DNA of 64,000 bases from Epiperipatus broadwayi. Lineage: Eukaryota > Onychophora > Udeonychophora > Euonychophora > Peripatidae. The translations under genes were made by a program, and so were the position numbers. Every line of letters begins with the position of its first letter. The first letter of the stretch is position 1. Positions 39,173-53,329 of this stretch are shown here, in pieces. Location of the stretch: positions 1,898,001 through 1,962,000 of the forward strand of contig JAQFVV010000143.1 of NCBI GenBank assembly GCA_028023455.1, given 5' to 3'. Below the pieces are notes generated by a model. That model was not told the origin of the DNA, did not search any database, and saw nothing but the letters and a program-made list of their open reading frames with translations.

Positions 39173-42100
39173 GCAGCAGCAAGCATATTAAAAGAAAATA
39201 TACAAATAATTTAAATTTCTGCTTAATCAGATGAGAGACTTTATGTGTTAGGTACAGTTTAGGTTTAAGTATTTGAAAAGTTCTTAGATTATTAAAGTTC
39301 ATACTTTCCATTGCTGTAGGTTTATTTGAAGTCCATCTTGGTGATCCATGATATTGTACAGTTCAATGTTCTTTCTATTTCATATTGTTCTAGGTGGAGA
39401 CAAGTCCATCATTTGCCACTTTCCAGAAACCATTACTCTGGAAGCTACCTCAGCTGGTGCAAAATGGAAAAGCATAATTTACTGCATGATCCCTACATTT
39501 TGGAGATCCGCAATACATGTATAAATATGTTTCAATAACACACAATCAGCAAAAGCAATACAAATCTCCACTTAAAAGTTTTATTTTTATATCCATTTTG
39601 AATTCTTATCATCAAATTCCAGGATCGATCTTGCCTGGCTTGGCCCTGTTCCTATTGGCAATGATGACTTTTCTTTATGAACTGTGTGTCTATTTCAATC
39701 GTTATTGGCCAGATTAAAAATAACTTTTAACTTTAATTAAGAACATAATAAAAATAAAATTGAATCAACGATATTTTAAAAATGAAAGTTTATATTATGA
39801 TTAAAATTTTAACTTGCTAATTCTAACGATGGATTAATATTTAGTTATATGAAGAGATAGCTCTTCAAATTTCAAAAAGATTATAAAATCAGTCTAATGT
39901 TCATTAAAGTAACAATAAGTACATTGCTAGTAATTAGTATTATATGTGTGTGCATGCATGTGTGTGTGATGTATATAATTTTAATTATACAGAAAATCGG
40001 AAGGTCTTATACATCATACAGTATACCATTCGATAGTGTTTTGAGAGGGGTATTATTTTATATGGGTATTAAATAAATTCATTATTATTTTCACTCATAA
40101 ATCTTTAAGCAAAATTTAGTCTATTCAATTTTATTGAAATATTTTTTTTTATAAAATTTTCCACCATTTTTTTATTTTACATTTTTTGTTGTTGTTGTTC
40201 AAAGTGGAAAATATCTCTCAAACACACGTGGGAATGGAGGTTTGTGAATAAGTAATGTCCAGACAAAAATTGAATAAATCAATTAAAAATTAATATTAGG
40301 GATCAAAGTGTAAACAGTTAGATCATAAGAATGATTGACGGATAGATTCAATAAAACTAAGCTCATATTTGAGCTAGAGGTCTTCTCTAAAAATCTTGGG
40401 CCATGGACCAACAGATTCCGTTTCAATCTATCGTCTGACTAAAGTTATTAGTTTTTATTTAAAAAGTGTATATTGTATATCTTAATAATGGAGCACTAAA
40501 AGGTTCATATGCACACTGATCTCCTCTATTAAGTCAATTGGTGCCAAAAAATTTACCAATCTACAAGGAAATCAATATACCATGTTAAAGTCAACACGTC
40601 CAATTCAGAAGCTTCGATCTACATATCTAAGAATGTCTCAGGTACAGACTTTTATTGTCACTTGTCTTTTATTGAATAATTTAATAAGTAAATTTGGATG
40701 GATCATTGTATTACAAACTTTTCTTAATCTTATTTGGAATAAGTCATTTTTAATATTTGAATATTTAATTTTATTACAAACTTTCGAAATATTTTATACT
40801 ATTTCAAATATTTAATTTTTAATACTGGAATAAATGGATTACAAAAGAATAAAAGGCTGAAAGAATAATAATAATAATAAATGCCAATTTTATCTGTACT
40901 TCATATTTGATTAAAGATATAATATAGTTAAAAGAATAACTTGTACTTACTGTAATTATGATTCTCCGAGTAAACCTTTGAGTTCTTGTGAGAGAATAGT
41001 TATAAAATTAAGTTTGAAAATTCTAGTCAAAACAATTCTTTTTAATAAATGTGATGAACAAAGAAGTCTAAATAAAAATTTCTTTAAAGTATTACTAACA
41101 TAGATATAATGAGCATCTGATCTTATGAAATATTTTCAATGGAATAAATTGTGCAGGAATTTTACGTAAAGGAATTAAAAATATTATTATAAGCGTCTAG
41201 GATAAATGTAATCTTGAAATAATAGAAATCAAACCCAAAGGATAACGTACTGCTGAAATAATGAAAATTAAATTCGTATCGGAAAATTCCTTAGGAAAGA
41301 AATAATATAATAAATGTGTGAATTACTGTGCTATATTGTGAATAATATTATGGAAATCCGAATGTTAAAGTAGCTAAGAAATTAAATGTGTTTTAACTTC
41401 ATTGTTGCACCAAATAAACATTAATATTTTGGATAGCTTCAATGATATTCTATCATGGTCATGCATGCATTTTATTTTATTTTTTCATTTAAAAAATGAT
41501 ATATGTCTTTTCTTCAGACAGTTTACCCTTTGCGGGAGGACCAAGAAAGAGACAATATGTAAATTTTTTATTATTATATTTATTATTGCACTATATTGTA
41601 TTTGTTAATATGTTAGTTAAGAGTTAAAAGTTGAAAAAAATTTTGACCCCATATTCAATCTAATTTAAAGTTTACAAATAATTTGATTTACTGTAGTATT
41701 GCTTGAGCCCATTTTTTTTTTTCTCTATTACAAATGCTAGAGGAGTATGATGTATGAAAAAATTTACAAGATATTGCTATGCTAATAATTTAAATTAATA
41801 TTTTCATGTTTACTTAATTTTTCATATTTCGTATTTTATTGCTATGCTCAGAAGTGTGAGAGTTATTTAAAATGCATATTTAAAATGAAATGATGCCTAT
41901 TTTTTAGCTTTGAGAATTATTTTAAGTAAACTTATTCTTAGTCATAATAGACTAATCAATTCATGCATCAATAATATGATACCCTTTTCTATGCTATGTG
42001 AAAGTGCAAATGACCTCTATTTGTTGAGGTGAGCATAGTTTTACTGCCTCAAAGAATTGAGATGGAGCATAGCTCTCTCACAATAAATAATTTTATCTGA

Positions 42101-45100
42101 AAGTATTTTTAGGAGATTGAGGACATGATCCCAGCTCCAATATTTTTTATTGCTTTGTAGGAGAAATATTTATGGTTGTAGTTTGTGGTGTTCTTAGCAT
42201 GCCTCTTATATATGTGCAGAGACGAGTTCCTCACATACTTTAGCCTCAGGAAGAAGGCAAATTCTTAGGTCTATGCTAGCACCAAGAAGTTATTATTATT
42301 AACTTATTCTCTCTTATGAAAGCAACATTTTTATCAATACCCAGGAGTGTATGATAATTCCGTGTTTATTGCTGGTTAGGTCATTACATACTAGTGAAAA
42401 GTAGTTACTTGTTTAGAACTAAATATATCATATTCATAAATTGATGTACTAAATAGCTAAGCTTTGTTTTAGCTTGTGTGAGAACCGATCTTTATTTTAA
42501 ATTTATGTTTGTAAATTTGAATTCAAGCAAGCAGTACACATTATAAGTTCATGCAGAAGCAAGTCATCACTGGACTGGTAAGAAAGTAGTAGTAAACTCA
42601 TGTTGGGCTATAACAATAGATATGCATATGTGTGCATTAGTATAGTTATTAAAACATATTATATAAGTATTAGCTGGAATTTGAATACTAAGTTATGGGA
42701 ATAATAGTTCGCAAAAGGTGTATAAAATTTAAAAGTAGAAGTTAAAGTAATTTTTTTTATTGCATTTAAGATATGAGTTTCTTAAATAACCTAACTTTAG
42801 TATTTTGAAAATATAAATGTCGTAATAAATTGAATCAATATTACATTAAATTTTTATGGGCTTTAAGCTAAATTAATACAGTTAGCAATAATGGTACTTT
42901 ACATAATGTTACTGAAGCACCGCTTCAAATATAACCAAATAAGTATTCGAAGATGTATTAGAGGTCAAAAGAATTATAAATTGCTATATTGTAGAATATT
43001 GATTAGTCCCACAACTATTTGTAATAAAGATTATTACTGGGACAAGCTATGTATTCATCTTACTAAGTTTATGCAAGTTCATAATTGTAGCCAGTGCAGA
43101 TCCCCATTGTGAATAATTTTAATTGTATCTCATAGTTTTCTGAATTTGGGATTGCTACGATATCAACTTGAATTGTAGTTTTTCTTTCTTTTATATAGTT
43201 GTTAATAAATATTTGTTGTTTTTAAAATTTAAACTTGTGTCTGGTGTCTTAATGTTTTGGGTATCCAGAGCTACACAATATCAAAATGTCACAATATTAG
43301 AGTTGCATAATATTGACAGAATTATAATATTTATAAATTTATTATAGTCCTTAATCCTCAAAGTATAACATAAAAGAATTAATCAAAATAACTCGTATTT
43401 CTAGTACAGATTGTTCATAAAATATTTTCATAAATTTTTATTGCTAAAGTAAAATAATACATTTTCACTTGTTGGGATTTGAAGATTTGAATTAATGGCA
43501 AATATGTTAATAAGTACTTGGCAAACAGATGAGAGAATGGTTTAATTATCAGATTGATATTTAATTGTTCAGTTCATTGCATTCCGACTAATATTACGCG
43601 TGTGGACATAAAATTCCTTCTTCACTCTTGATATTTGGATACCTTCCCAGTTGATCAAGATATATTAAAAATTTATTATAATTTTTTTATTAATTAAGTA
43701 GTTAAAATATCATATTTATTATTATCTTTATTATTATAAGTCCTATTATTATTAGCATTAGTGAAAGTAGACATTAGCTTTAAATAAGCATATGTCTATT
43801 CAATGTGTATCTACTGGGATAGTGTCCAAAGGTCAGCAATGAATTGAAAAATAATTGAGTGTTGCACTTCACCACAAGTCATGACTCTGAGAATAAGAAC
43901 ATGAGAACAAGAACATTCATAATTCTAAGAGTTTAATGAATAAGATTACTATTATTAGAGTGTTTGAGAATACAGAGTGGTTGAGTTAAGCACTGGTATG
44001 TTCCACTTCTGTATGTGCATGTGGTAGAACATTAAAGAGACATAATTTGGAAGATAGGATGGGGACCTAAACACTAATATTAAAATAATTGTAACTGTGG
44101 AGGATAATCGATGCGGAGAACGTAAGGGTTCTTTAATTTATTTGTAAGAGGTGGGAAGAGTAAAATTTTCTACTCTGTGTTCTTTAAGTCATAAGATTTT
44201 AATATTTTTATTAGTATAATTTTATGAGTTCTCTGCGTGGATTGCTGATCCATTTCCATTTGTTACACATGAAACATAAAGAAGAACATTATTGTAGTTG
44301 CCACTGGAAATCATATAACTATATGGGTTTGTGGAGGAAATTTGATTATATTTCTAAATAATATATCTGGAATTTATTTGCGTAGTAATTACTGAGTTCA
44401 AACTCAGAACTCATCATATTATTTATAATTTAAAAACATTATTAAAATTATATATATATTTTTTGAAAAGTTTTAATAACTTGCTTCCTCCACAGACTTC
44501 CGATTTATTAAGCGATGATGATCTCAGGTGGAGACTATATTTGACGATACAATTGTAATTTGGTGCCCAGGTAAAATACCTATACTATTATTATTAGCTG
44601 TCTCTGTCTTATCTGAAGTTATAGGCTGTGTATTGGATTTTGGCTGTGATGGATATATAATAATGCTCTTGTTGTATTTGAAAAAAATTTGCCACCGAAT
44701 AAAAGGGATTTTCTCAATATTTAGTTTGCACTTGGTTATTTATAAGAAAACGAAAATGTCATATATATATTTTAAATTAAAGAGAATTTTGTTGAGATTC
44801 ATCAAAGAATGGATTTCTAATGATTTTGAATTATTTAATCATTAATAAGCTAAAATATTGTTATTTAGTTATATAAATGAGATAGTTTTTACATAAATAT
44901 ATATATATATATCTTATATAAATATATGATGATATATATATTATTCAGATATAATGTCCATAAATTAATTAGAAAGCCTCTGTGATATAATGGCTTATAT
45001 TGTTATTATTATTGCTTATCATTCTTAAATATACATAAATAAAATATGAACTAATTATTTTTTTAAAGACTGACTTCGTTTTATTTCTTTTAAGATTACA

Positions 45101-45639
45101 TCACTTATCTATATTCATTGGTCATATTATAGTGCTTAATTTTTTTTTATCAATTTATTCACTTTGCCCTCTGGGAGTATTGAAACACTATTTTGATACT
45201 TGTTTGAATTTTAATGAATGACTAGATTATTGAATATTAAAAGATTAAGATATTAGAGTAAATTATTTATATTTATTTGCTATCCAAAATATAATTCAGA
45301 TCAATAAAATGCCTCTTTATTTCTGAATTATATTTAGCAGATAATTTAAGTCTCATTAATATATTTGTAATATTTAGTTTTGAAGTTAGAAATTTACAAC
45401 TTAGAAGCATTAAGTTGGAACTCATCCCATTTTTTATCATTGAAGTTTTGATTTATACAGTTCATGTGGTAATAAGAGCTAGTTCAATCTCCCATTTATA
45501 CCATTACCAATTTGGCACTTCCATTCATGGGGCATCTAAATTAAAGGTCTTTTTACTTACCATTGCAGTACATATACAGTATTGATTCTATCCAATGGGG
45601 GATGTTTGTAATGTTCCATTAAAATACTTAATACCATAT
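39173..45639. other. Unassigned AT-rich region
   Basis: No coding domain was recognised. A short AAT run is at 40866-40881. Open frames at 39326-39717, 42891-43112 and 44528-44845 have no identifiable motif. The 42-44.4 kb part looks less simple in composition and may hold an old element, but no terminal repeats, polymerase or integrase motif can be shown. Confidence 0.4.
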
Positions 45640-45962
45640 ATATATATATTTGTTTATATAGGGTATATGAGCACAGACTTACACATGACCCACCACTCTC
45701 CACTCCATCTAATAACACTGATACACTTAAACACACATATGTTGAAAAGATAAATAATCACCAATTTTTATACATATTTCATGCTAAACCAGCAATCATC
45801 CGGCCTCAGGGTGGCCTTTGAGCATTCCATCATCAGATTTTCAATTGGATGGACAGTTGAAGAGTTGGAGTGTGCAGTAGATTGAAGCCTGTCCATTAAA
45901 GTATGAGGATTGTCTATCTTAATATATATCTGAGCACTTATAGTATATATATATATGTAGAG

Positions 45963-46022
45963 ATGATAATCTGGACCAACTGAAGATTGCTGGTTTAGCA
46001 TGAAATACGTATATTGGTGATC
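45963..46022 (+). ncRNA. Hammerhead ribozyme, type I (family C, first unit)
   Basis: ACCAA (45975-45979) precedes CUGAAGA (45980-45986). Stem II is UGCU-GGUUU-AGCA. GAAA is at 46002-46005. Stem III is AUA-CG-UAU (46005-46012), with A46013 as the cleavage base (triplet AUA). UUGGU closes inner stem I. The core fits CUGANGA, and stem III has three base pairs, more than families A and B. The outer stem I is partly mispaired. Confidence 0.75.
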
Positions 46023-46442
46023 ATTTATCTTTTCAACATATGCGTGTTTAAGTGTATCAGTGTTATTAGATGGAGTGGAGATTGGTGGGCCGTGTGAAAG
46101 TCTGTGCTCATATACCCTATATATTATATATATATAGAGACACAGGTATATAATAAGCCTGTGTTTCAGTTATTACATTGTAGAGATGTCTGCCCATCCT
46201 TGCATATGTATTAAATGGATTATGTCCTGTACATGTGGGGTTCAGATTGACCTTAGGTCAGCATGGGTGTTACAAGAATCTCAGCCTTAGGGTAGCCTTT
46301 GAGCATTCCATCATCAGATTTTCAATTGGATGGACAGTTGAAGAGTTGTAGTGTGGAGTAGATTGAAGCCTGTCCATTAAAGTATGAGGATTATCTATCT
46401 TAATATATATCTGAGCACTTATAGTATATATATATGTGGAGG

Positions 46443-46505
46443 TGATAATCTGGACCAACTGATGATTACTGGTTTAGCGTGAAATACATATATTGGTGAT
46501 TATTT
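46443..46505 (+). ncRNA. Hammerhead ribozyme, type I (family C, second unit)
   Basis: Outer stem I AUAAUC (46445-46450) pairs perfectly with GAUUAU (46498-46503). After a 3-nt bulge, ACCAA (46454-46458) pairs with UUGGU (46493-46497). The core is CUGAUGA (46459-46465) and GAAA (46481-46484). Stem III is AUA-CA-UAU (46484-46491), with A46492 at the cleavage site. Stem II has decayed to about two firm pairs. The ribozyme lies 479 bp after the first. Confidence 0.75.
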
Positions 46506-46639
46506 ATCTTTTCAACATATGTGTGTTTAAGTGTATCAGTGTTATTAGATGGAATGGAGAGTGGTGGGTCGTGTGAAAGTCTGTGCTCATATACCCTATA
46601 TATTACATATATATATAGACACAGGAGTATAATAAGCCT

Positions 46640-46880
46640 GTGTTTCAGTTAATACATATTTGTTTGTGAATACTTTCAAACTTTAAAACAAAACATATAT
46701 GTTGGACTATTTTCATTATCTGCTATTAACTGTTAAATCTCTTTAGCAAAATTTAGATTTTATTTAAACTTAAGAACTACAAGATAATATATAACACAAT
46801 GTTTCAAGTGGAATTATTCTTTAATTTTCTGCTAGTGACATTACCAACAAGGGAATCAAATCTGGACTTTTACATTTATA
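46640..46880 (-). repeat. Family G SINE-like repeat, inverted copy
   Basis: On the - strand, AGATTTGATTCCC at about 46863-46851 resembles a pol III B box. The body AAACATTGTGTTATATATTA, TTTAAATAAAATCTAAATTT and AATAGTCCAACATATATG aligns with 12711-12850. Confidence 0.5.
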
Positions 46881-49800
46881 TTTGAACTTAATTAAGCTTT
46901 CAATAAAAAAAAAACTGAAAGCATAGTAATTAAAAGTGATAACTTAATATAACTTTATAAGATTCCATAAACTTAAATATTTTAATGGTTTTAAACTATA
47001 TTAAAATTAGAAATTGTAATAAGTTATTGTTTCAATAACTGACTGAAATTGTAAAAGAATCTGCATTTAAATAATGTTTCATTTCTATTGAAAAATTTTT
47101 ATTCATTGGTATTGAATAGTATTATAGAATAAAATATTAAATAAATAAAATAATTATATAGACTACTTTTAAGCTAAGAATTGATTCAGAAACTTCATTA
47201 GTATAGTATCACTATGCCAAACTGTAGAAGAAAAATAAAATACTTCAAATTATAATTAAAACTTAATTTTAGATATTAATATGATATTAGATTGCTAAGG
47301 CAAAATTTTAATAAACATTAATATTTTCAACTTTATCTATCGATTTATAAATTATGGAATGCAATTGTATTAGCATCCAATGCTATTGTATACACATTTT
47401 GATATTAATTATTGGCTTAGGATCTAATGCACATGTATTTCTAATTACTTAATTACAGAATTTTTAAATGTGAGAATGATTTATCCTATATACATCACTA
47501 AAACCAGACAACACTTAGACAATCCCAATATCAATAATAATCAACAAATTCAAACTATTGTCAAGGCAACCTCCTTTTAACAATAAAGGTGGAATTCCGT
47601 TTATATAAATATATTAAATACACTAATTCTTTAACCAGACATCAGAAGAAATCTGAAAAAAAAAAAAGATTATTTTATTTATTCAATTTGTTAAATTTTT
47701 GCAAATATATTAACTTTCGTTCAGTACGCTTTTTATAAATTGTTTTAAATTTTATATATATATTCTTCTTACAATAAAAAGTACTTTTTAAATAAATAAT
47801 ATAATTACTGACTTATTCAATTTTTTTTCTAATCGCTATGTATGTCTCTCTACTTAGTTCTTTGCCATTTATTTTTAAGCTTATCTGCAAACTGATTGAA
47901 CTTAATTTAGAAAACTTTAATTGCAAGACATTATATGTTCTTGAAAACTAATATCTTCTGCCAATCTAGACTAACTTAAACAATCACCATTCATTTTGAA
48001 ATCTGACTTTTCTTAATTTAGACCTTTATGAACTTTTTCTGCAATCACTGAAATAATTTTGAAGAAATTGATTAATTTTTTTTAGCTTATCTTTTATTAA
48101 CATTCCAGTAATTTTCTTTAATTTTAATCAATAAAATGGTATTTGTTTTGTTTGTTTTTCTATTTTTTGTAAGAATTTTAATTTTTTAAAAATCTCCTTA
48201 ATAAATAAGGTTATATAAAATAAAAATCCTTTTTATAATCAATGGAACCTCAAATATAATTTTAAATTATTTTATTTACTATTTATAACTAATCCTTGAT
48301 TTAAAAAATCTATGCCTTTATCCTAACAATTCTCTTGACTGATTAATATCTAAATTTGTAATCTTGTTTGCAATATTATAAGTACAATAGTCAACAAATT
48401 AATAATTTTATAATTTTCTAAATATGATCCTCATTGAATACTTATGAAATGGTACAGGGAAATTATCACTCCAATTTACCCCAAAGACCTGACACAAATC
48501 TTTCTTCCTTTTTTATATGATTTTAAGGACACCTATCTCATATTATATAGTTAATAATTGTCCTATGTAATTTACTGATTATCGTTTCTCCTTGCAATAT
48601 GTTCTTTCCATCTTTGTTTAAGCTTTTTTTTTTTTTTTAAAAAAAACAAATTTATTTATTATATACAATAAAAATTTATATATTTCTCGAATAATAACAC
48701 AAACAATCATGATATTTTTTTAAACATATGATTATAGACATAGAAAAATATAAATGACTTTCAAGGTGTAGTTTGATGTGGATCACATCAATTGACCCAA
48801 ATCGTTACAACTCCATAATCATTACTGCCCCTTTTTTTTTGCATTCATGTAATGATAATAAAATTGATCCATTTTACAGATTTTACTTTATTTATAAATA
48901 ATTGCTATTTTAAAACAATTTCACTATTAACTAGTGATTTTTAAGACTAAAAAGCATTATATTATTCAAATCTAGATATATAAACTTTAATAATTCTTTA
49001 ATCAGAAGGTAATCAGCCTTCAACATGCACTGTTCAATCATTTTTAACAACTTTCCAATGTTATAGTGAGCATGCAGGACATTTCTTAAATCCAAATACA
49101 ATATAGAGACTTTTAAAAGATAAGAATGACCATCTTATCTTTGTACCTAAATGCAAATATGCAGGCTAATCTTTTCATCATTACATTATTAATTTATAAT
49201 TAAGTTCAGTGGAAATTTTGATTACATCTAATTAAAGAATTACTAATAAAAACTGTGCTTGCAAATTATATTATTAAACTTTAATAATGAACCTTAAATA
49301 TATATATATGAACAATCACAGCTGGATTTTTAATTTAGAGAATAAACCCATTAAAATTTGAATTTATATAAAAGTCTTTTATAGATACATTGTATTTAAA
49401 AATACTTTACTCAATGTTATAAATGTGAGATTAAGTATCATTGCAATTTTGTTTTGCATTTATATTTTTTTGGAGGGTGGAGAATGAGACTTACTTAGTT
49501 GTAAAGAGAAGCAAATTTACTACATATCAGATTAAACCTCAGATCATTTTCATTTTAAACACTAGCAATAAAATAAATATTGGGTAATGCCCTTTAATAT
49601 CTCTACAAAATGTTCAGACTGGCCAAGATCAAGTTGATCATAAAAGTAACTGTTATATCTCATTCAGACTCACAATTTTTAAGATAACAGTACAAATTGT
49701 ATGTTTTTTATGAAATGAGATACAATTTATTAATTGGAGGCTATATAATTCTTCCTATACCACACAATTTATTAATTTTAATATCATTTTTCAGTTCATT

Positions 49801-50794
49801 TTTTCATGTGCATAGTGAATCAATATTTCTGCCCAACTTTAAAAAATTATATCACTGTTAAAGAATCTCAGATTGTAAATAATTTATACATTTTGCTGAA
49901 TGTCATTTAATGACAGTGTGACTTATACAATTATTCTCTCTATTTATAATGATAATAATAGCACTACTACTAGTAGTAGTAAAATAATAGGTATACTATC
50001 ATTTAAAATTTTACATGGTAAATGATTTATTTTTATCATGTTAGTGCTAATTCCCCAAGAGTTATTTGGCATCAAATAAAGCACATCAGAAATTAGTACA
50101 TATCACATGTCATTAGACTCATATGAGTCACTTATAACTTTTATAAATTTTTTCACTGAAAAAAAAAGAGAGTGCATATTATATATTTTCAAATGATTTG
50201 TTCATATTTTTGCTATATAATATACTCATTTATTTAATATTTTTATAAGTGATTCTATCACTTTGTGGGATATTTTTCAATGGTATTATATTATTACAAA
50301 ATCCTTTACAGAATATGTATCTGTATAATGAATGGCATTTAAGTGTGAGTAATTTATCTTGATTCAACAAGCTGTATATTCGGGTCAGGAAATAATGAAT
50401 TAACTACTATTATCACCTATGTCTTTCTTTAGAATTATTATCATCATGCATAAGCTTATTGAAGAGTTCAACTTTTCTATTATATACTTTTAATTCTAAA
50501 AAACACTGGGGGATGGACTCATGATAACATTCTATCAGAAAATCATTAAACATGTTGCCAAATCTTTTCAGAGGTTTATTAATTTATTGCATTTTCAATG
50601 TACTCTGCATACATAATTTGTTAACTTACTTTTACCTTACAGTTCTTGATTAATATTTTTTTGATAGAGTTTTTAACTATGAGGTTTAAATTTTATGTAT
50701 TGTATAGCATTGTATATAATCTTATACTTAATTAAATTATCATTAAAATGCAATCTGTAATTTTTATTACACTGAATGTTTCTTATATATATAT
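46881..50794. other. AT-rich DNA, no gene seen
   Basis: A four-kilobase stretch without recognisable domain, repeat family or RNA gene. It has an A/T homopolymer pair near 48628-48646 and short AT or TAG runs (49970-49985). Confidence 0.5.
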
Positions 50795-51165
50795 ATATAA
50801 ATAGAAGGATTTGAACTCAGGATTTTTAGTCTATTCATCCCCAACTCTACCTCAAACAACTAATACACATGACCACACAGATTCAGAAAAATACAATTCT
50901 CACTATACATATTTAATACAGAAACTGTCCATTAAAGTTTGAGGAATTGATATCTTAATATGAACTGAGCATTGTTGTATATTTGTGAGAGATTTTGATC
51001 TGGCTCACTGATGAGTGCTGGTTCTGCATGAAATATGCATATTGAGGATCATGTATTTTTTGCATATGTGTGGTCATGTTTATCAGTTGCTTGAAATAGA
51101 GTGGAGGATGAATAGATTGAAAAATCCTGAGTTCAAATCCCTCTGTTTAAATTATCATTGTAACC
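50795..51165. repeat. Family C foldback
   Basis: AGGATTTGAACTCAGGATTT at the left mirrors AAATCCTGAGTTCAAATCCC at the right, and CATGACCACACA mirrors TGTGTGGTCATG. The left arm is about 50800-50925. The right side carries GAGGAATTGATATCTTAATA, a diverged form of the family C middle, and a hammerhead. The end sequence GAGTTCAAATCCC resembles a pol III B box. Confidence 0.75.
50998..51055 (+). ncRNA. Hammerhead ribozyme, type I (family C, diverged)
   Basis: CUGAUGA (51008-51014), stem II GUGC-UGGUUCU-GCAU and GAAA (51030-51033) are intact. Stem III AUA-UG-CAU keeps two of three pairs. Inner stem I CUCA with UGAG is offset by one base from other copies. Cleavage is expected near 51041. Confidence 0.6.
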
Positions 51166-53329
51166 AATAATAGGAACATACATGTTTTTTACCTTTTTGG
51201 CTTTGGTTTAAGTATTTTGCATTATTATTAGCATTTGAATTAATGATGCCTTTATTTTCAATATTATGTTTAACATTTTATGATTTTATTTATATATCTT
51301 CTTGTGAAATCATACTATCCTTGGTGCAGTTGTTAACAATCTGCTGTCCTTTCAGTAATTTTAGAAACTTTTACTTTTTGCACTAAATGATTCTATTTAA
51401 TATAGCTTCTCATTGTTTTTTTAAGCAGTGTTTTTTGCTGTTGTTGTTATTTTTTTTAGTAACTTAAATGAAACATCCAAGTTATCATCACTAAATAAAT
51501 ATTTGTATAAAAATCGAATTCTTTGTAATAATTCCATATTATGCTAACATTTCACTATGTTATTTTTAATTTATATTACAAATTCTAAAAATTTATTTAC
51601 TTAAAACTTTAAGCCAGCAAATGAATCTTTTTTATTATTTATAATAATTTAAAGTATTAAAAATTTTAAGTTTTTTTTTTTTTTAAAAAATTTAATTAAA
51701 TACATTTAAACAATTTTATTTGCTTTAAATTGAGTGTAAATAATTTATTCAAAGCTGTTTTATTAAAATTTTTGATTTTCAAATTAATTATTTAATGTGT
51801 TTTCTGTTTATAATTTTTATATACTTTAATAAATTTATCTATAAAAAGATGTTTTGTTATTTAATTAAATAACAAGAATAAATTAATTTTATTTTTGTTT
51901 AATTAATTTTTTTAAATATTTATACAACTTCTTGTTTATAATGAGAAGAATTTCATTAAAATTTAAATTTTATTTATTTTCTGCTTAATTAATTAATTTA
52001 ATTTATTTTTATAAATTATTTTGTCTTTCTGGAACTTTAATTAAAATGCTATTAATCTTAAATTCTTTTGAAGATTTCACATGTCCAATGCTTCTTTCAT
52101 AATGTATTTTATTAATTGTCATAATGATGACAACTTATTATCTTGTGATATAGCCTTAAGAATTAGAATTTATATATTTTAGCATCTCAAATATCTATTA
52201 AATTTTTATCAGTAATTTCAAATTGCATCTAGTAATAATTATTGTTTATTTTTTATTGATATTTTTTATATATAATTATTTGATTCTATTCTTGCAAAGA
52301 AAAAACATAAAAATATAAAACTATGGCTAATTAAAATCAGGCATATTATAAAATTATAAAACATCAGTTGATGGAAGTCCATTATTTGGTAGCTACATCA
52401 CCATGTTAATCAACTGATAGTGGAGAATATCAAAGTCATACTTTTTTTTTTAAAAAAAGGAAACAAATTATAACAAAAATATGGCAGCTTTTCTGTCAAT
52501 TATATTAACTGAACACTCATTTCTTAATAAAACAAAATTATAAGAATGCATTTGAAATTAAGATTTATTCAAGTAACATAATATTATTTTAATTTTGAAT
52601 AAATTAAAACCGTCATGGTTTAAAATCATACTGTAAAATAAACAAAGTACATTAAATAAATTAATATTCCAGATTAACTTAAACTTATTTTCCTTTTGTC
52701 TTCGCTTTCCCAGTTTATTAATTTTAGCTATATGAATTTACTATCTAAATATTTAAGTAATTTTTGATTTTGACAAACAATAGCAAGAAAAGAAAAACGT
52801 ACTAAATTTTTTTAAAAAAGAAAATGCATTGACCATATTGAAATATTTACGTAATGTTGAATGTTATAACAAGAAAGCAAAAAATACATGAAAATAATAC
52901 AGTAATAAATATAAATGTTAAAATTAATAATTATTGTTATCATTAATACCTTTTACATATGAGTTTTTGTTATCTATGATTATATAGAAAAGTGTATAAA
53001 TTAGGTACTGTTTTTTGATTGAACTGATTGGCTTACACTCAGGCCTTTATTTTTCCATTTTCTAAAGCATTTATCAAAACAAATATCTCACTTTCTAGTA
53101 TTCATTTCAATTATTATTTAGAAGAAATTTCTGATTAGTCTTTAAGAATTACAAATTTCTTTTATAAATTAAAGATTTCATCTGCTGATTGATGCATTTT
53201 GCTGCCAATATTGTACTTGTGGTTCTATAACAGAATAAACTTCCAAAATCCACCATTAAGATTTAGTGGATACTTTACTTCATGCAGCTTTAGATTACAA
53301 AATATCCATGGTGATATTGTGACTGATGG
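51166..53329. other. AT-rich DNA, no gene seen
   Basis: Homopolymer and AAT/TTA-rich sequence without recognisable features. Confidence 0.5.

Larger units (their letters stand above)
45640..46640. repeat. Family C: inverted arm plus tandem pair of units with hammerheads
   Basis: The left arm (about 45655-45800) is the inverse of 45990-46120: TGAGCACAGACTTACACATG / CATATGTTGAAAAGATAAAT and complements. A direct unit then runs from about 45800 to 46280 and a second, incomplete one from about 46285 to 46640. The shared CCTTTGAGCATTCCATCATC is offset by 481 bp. Each unit has a type-I hammerhead. Short - strand open frames at 45768-46001 and 46270-46458 are the same repeat translated twice and are not genes. 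I infer a hammerhead retroelement with tandem terminal units. Confidence 0.8.

Noticed and set aside
39326-39717. Candidate exon after TTGTTCTAG acceptor-like site
   Set aside because: The translated sequence matches no domain I know and does not continue the DOK reading frame or protein; no convincing donor.
43195-43280. Possible LTR end plus primer-binding-like GGGTATCCAGAGC
   Set aside because: No matching second LTR, no polymerase or integrase motifs nearby; similarity to a Met-tRNA primer site is short.
45768-46458. Two similar - strand small proteins
   Set aside because: Same family C repeat translated twice; not conserved as coding in the copies at 50.8 or 53.3 kb.
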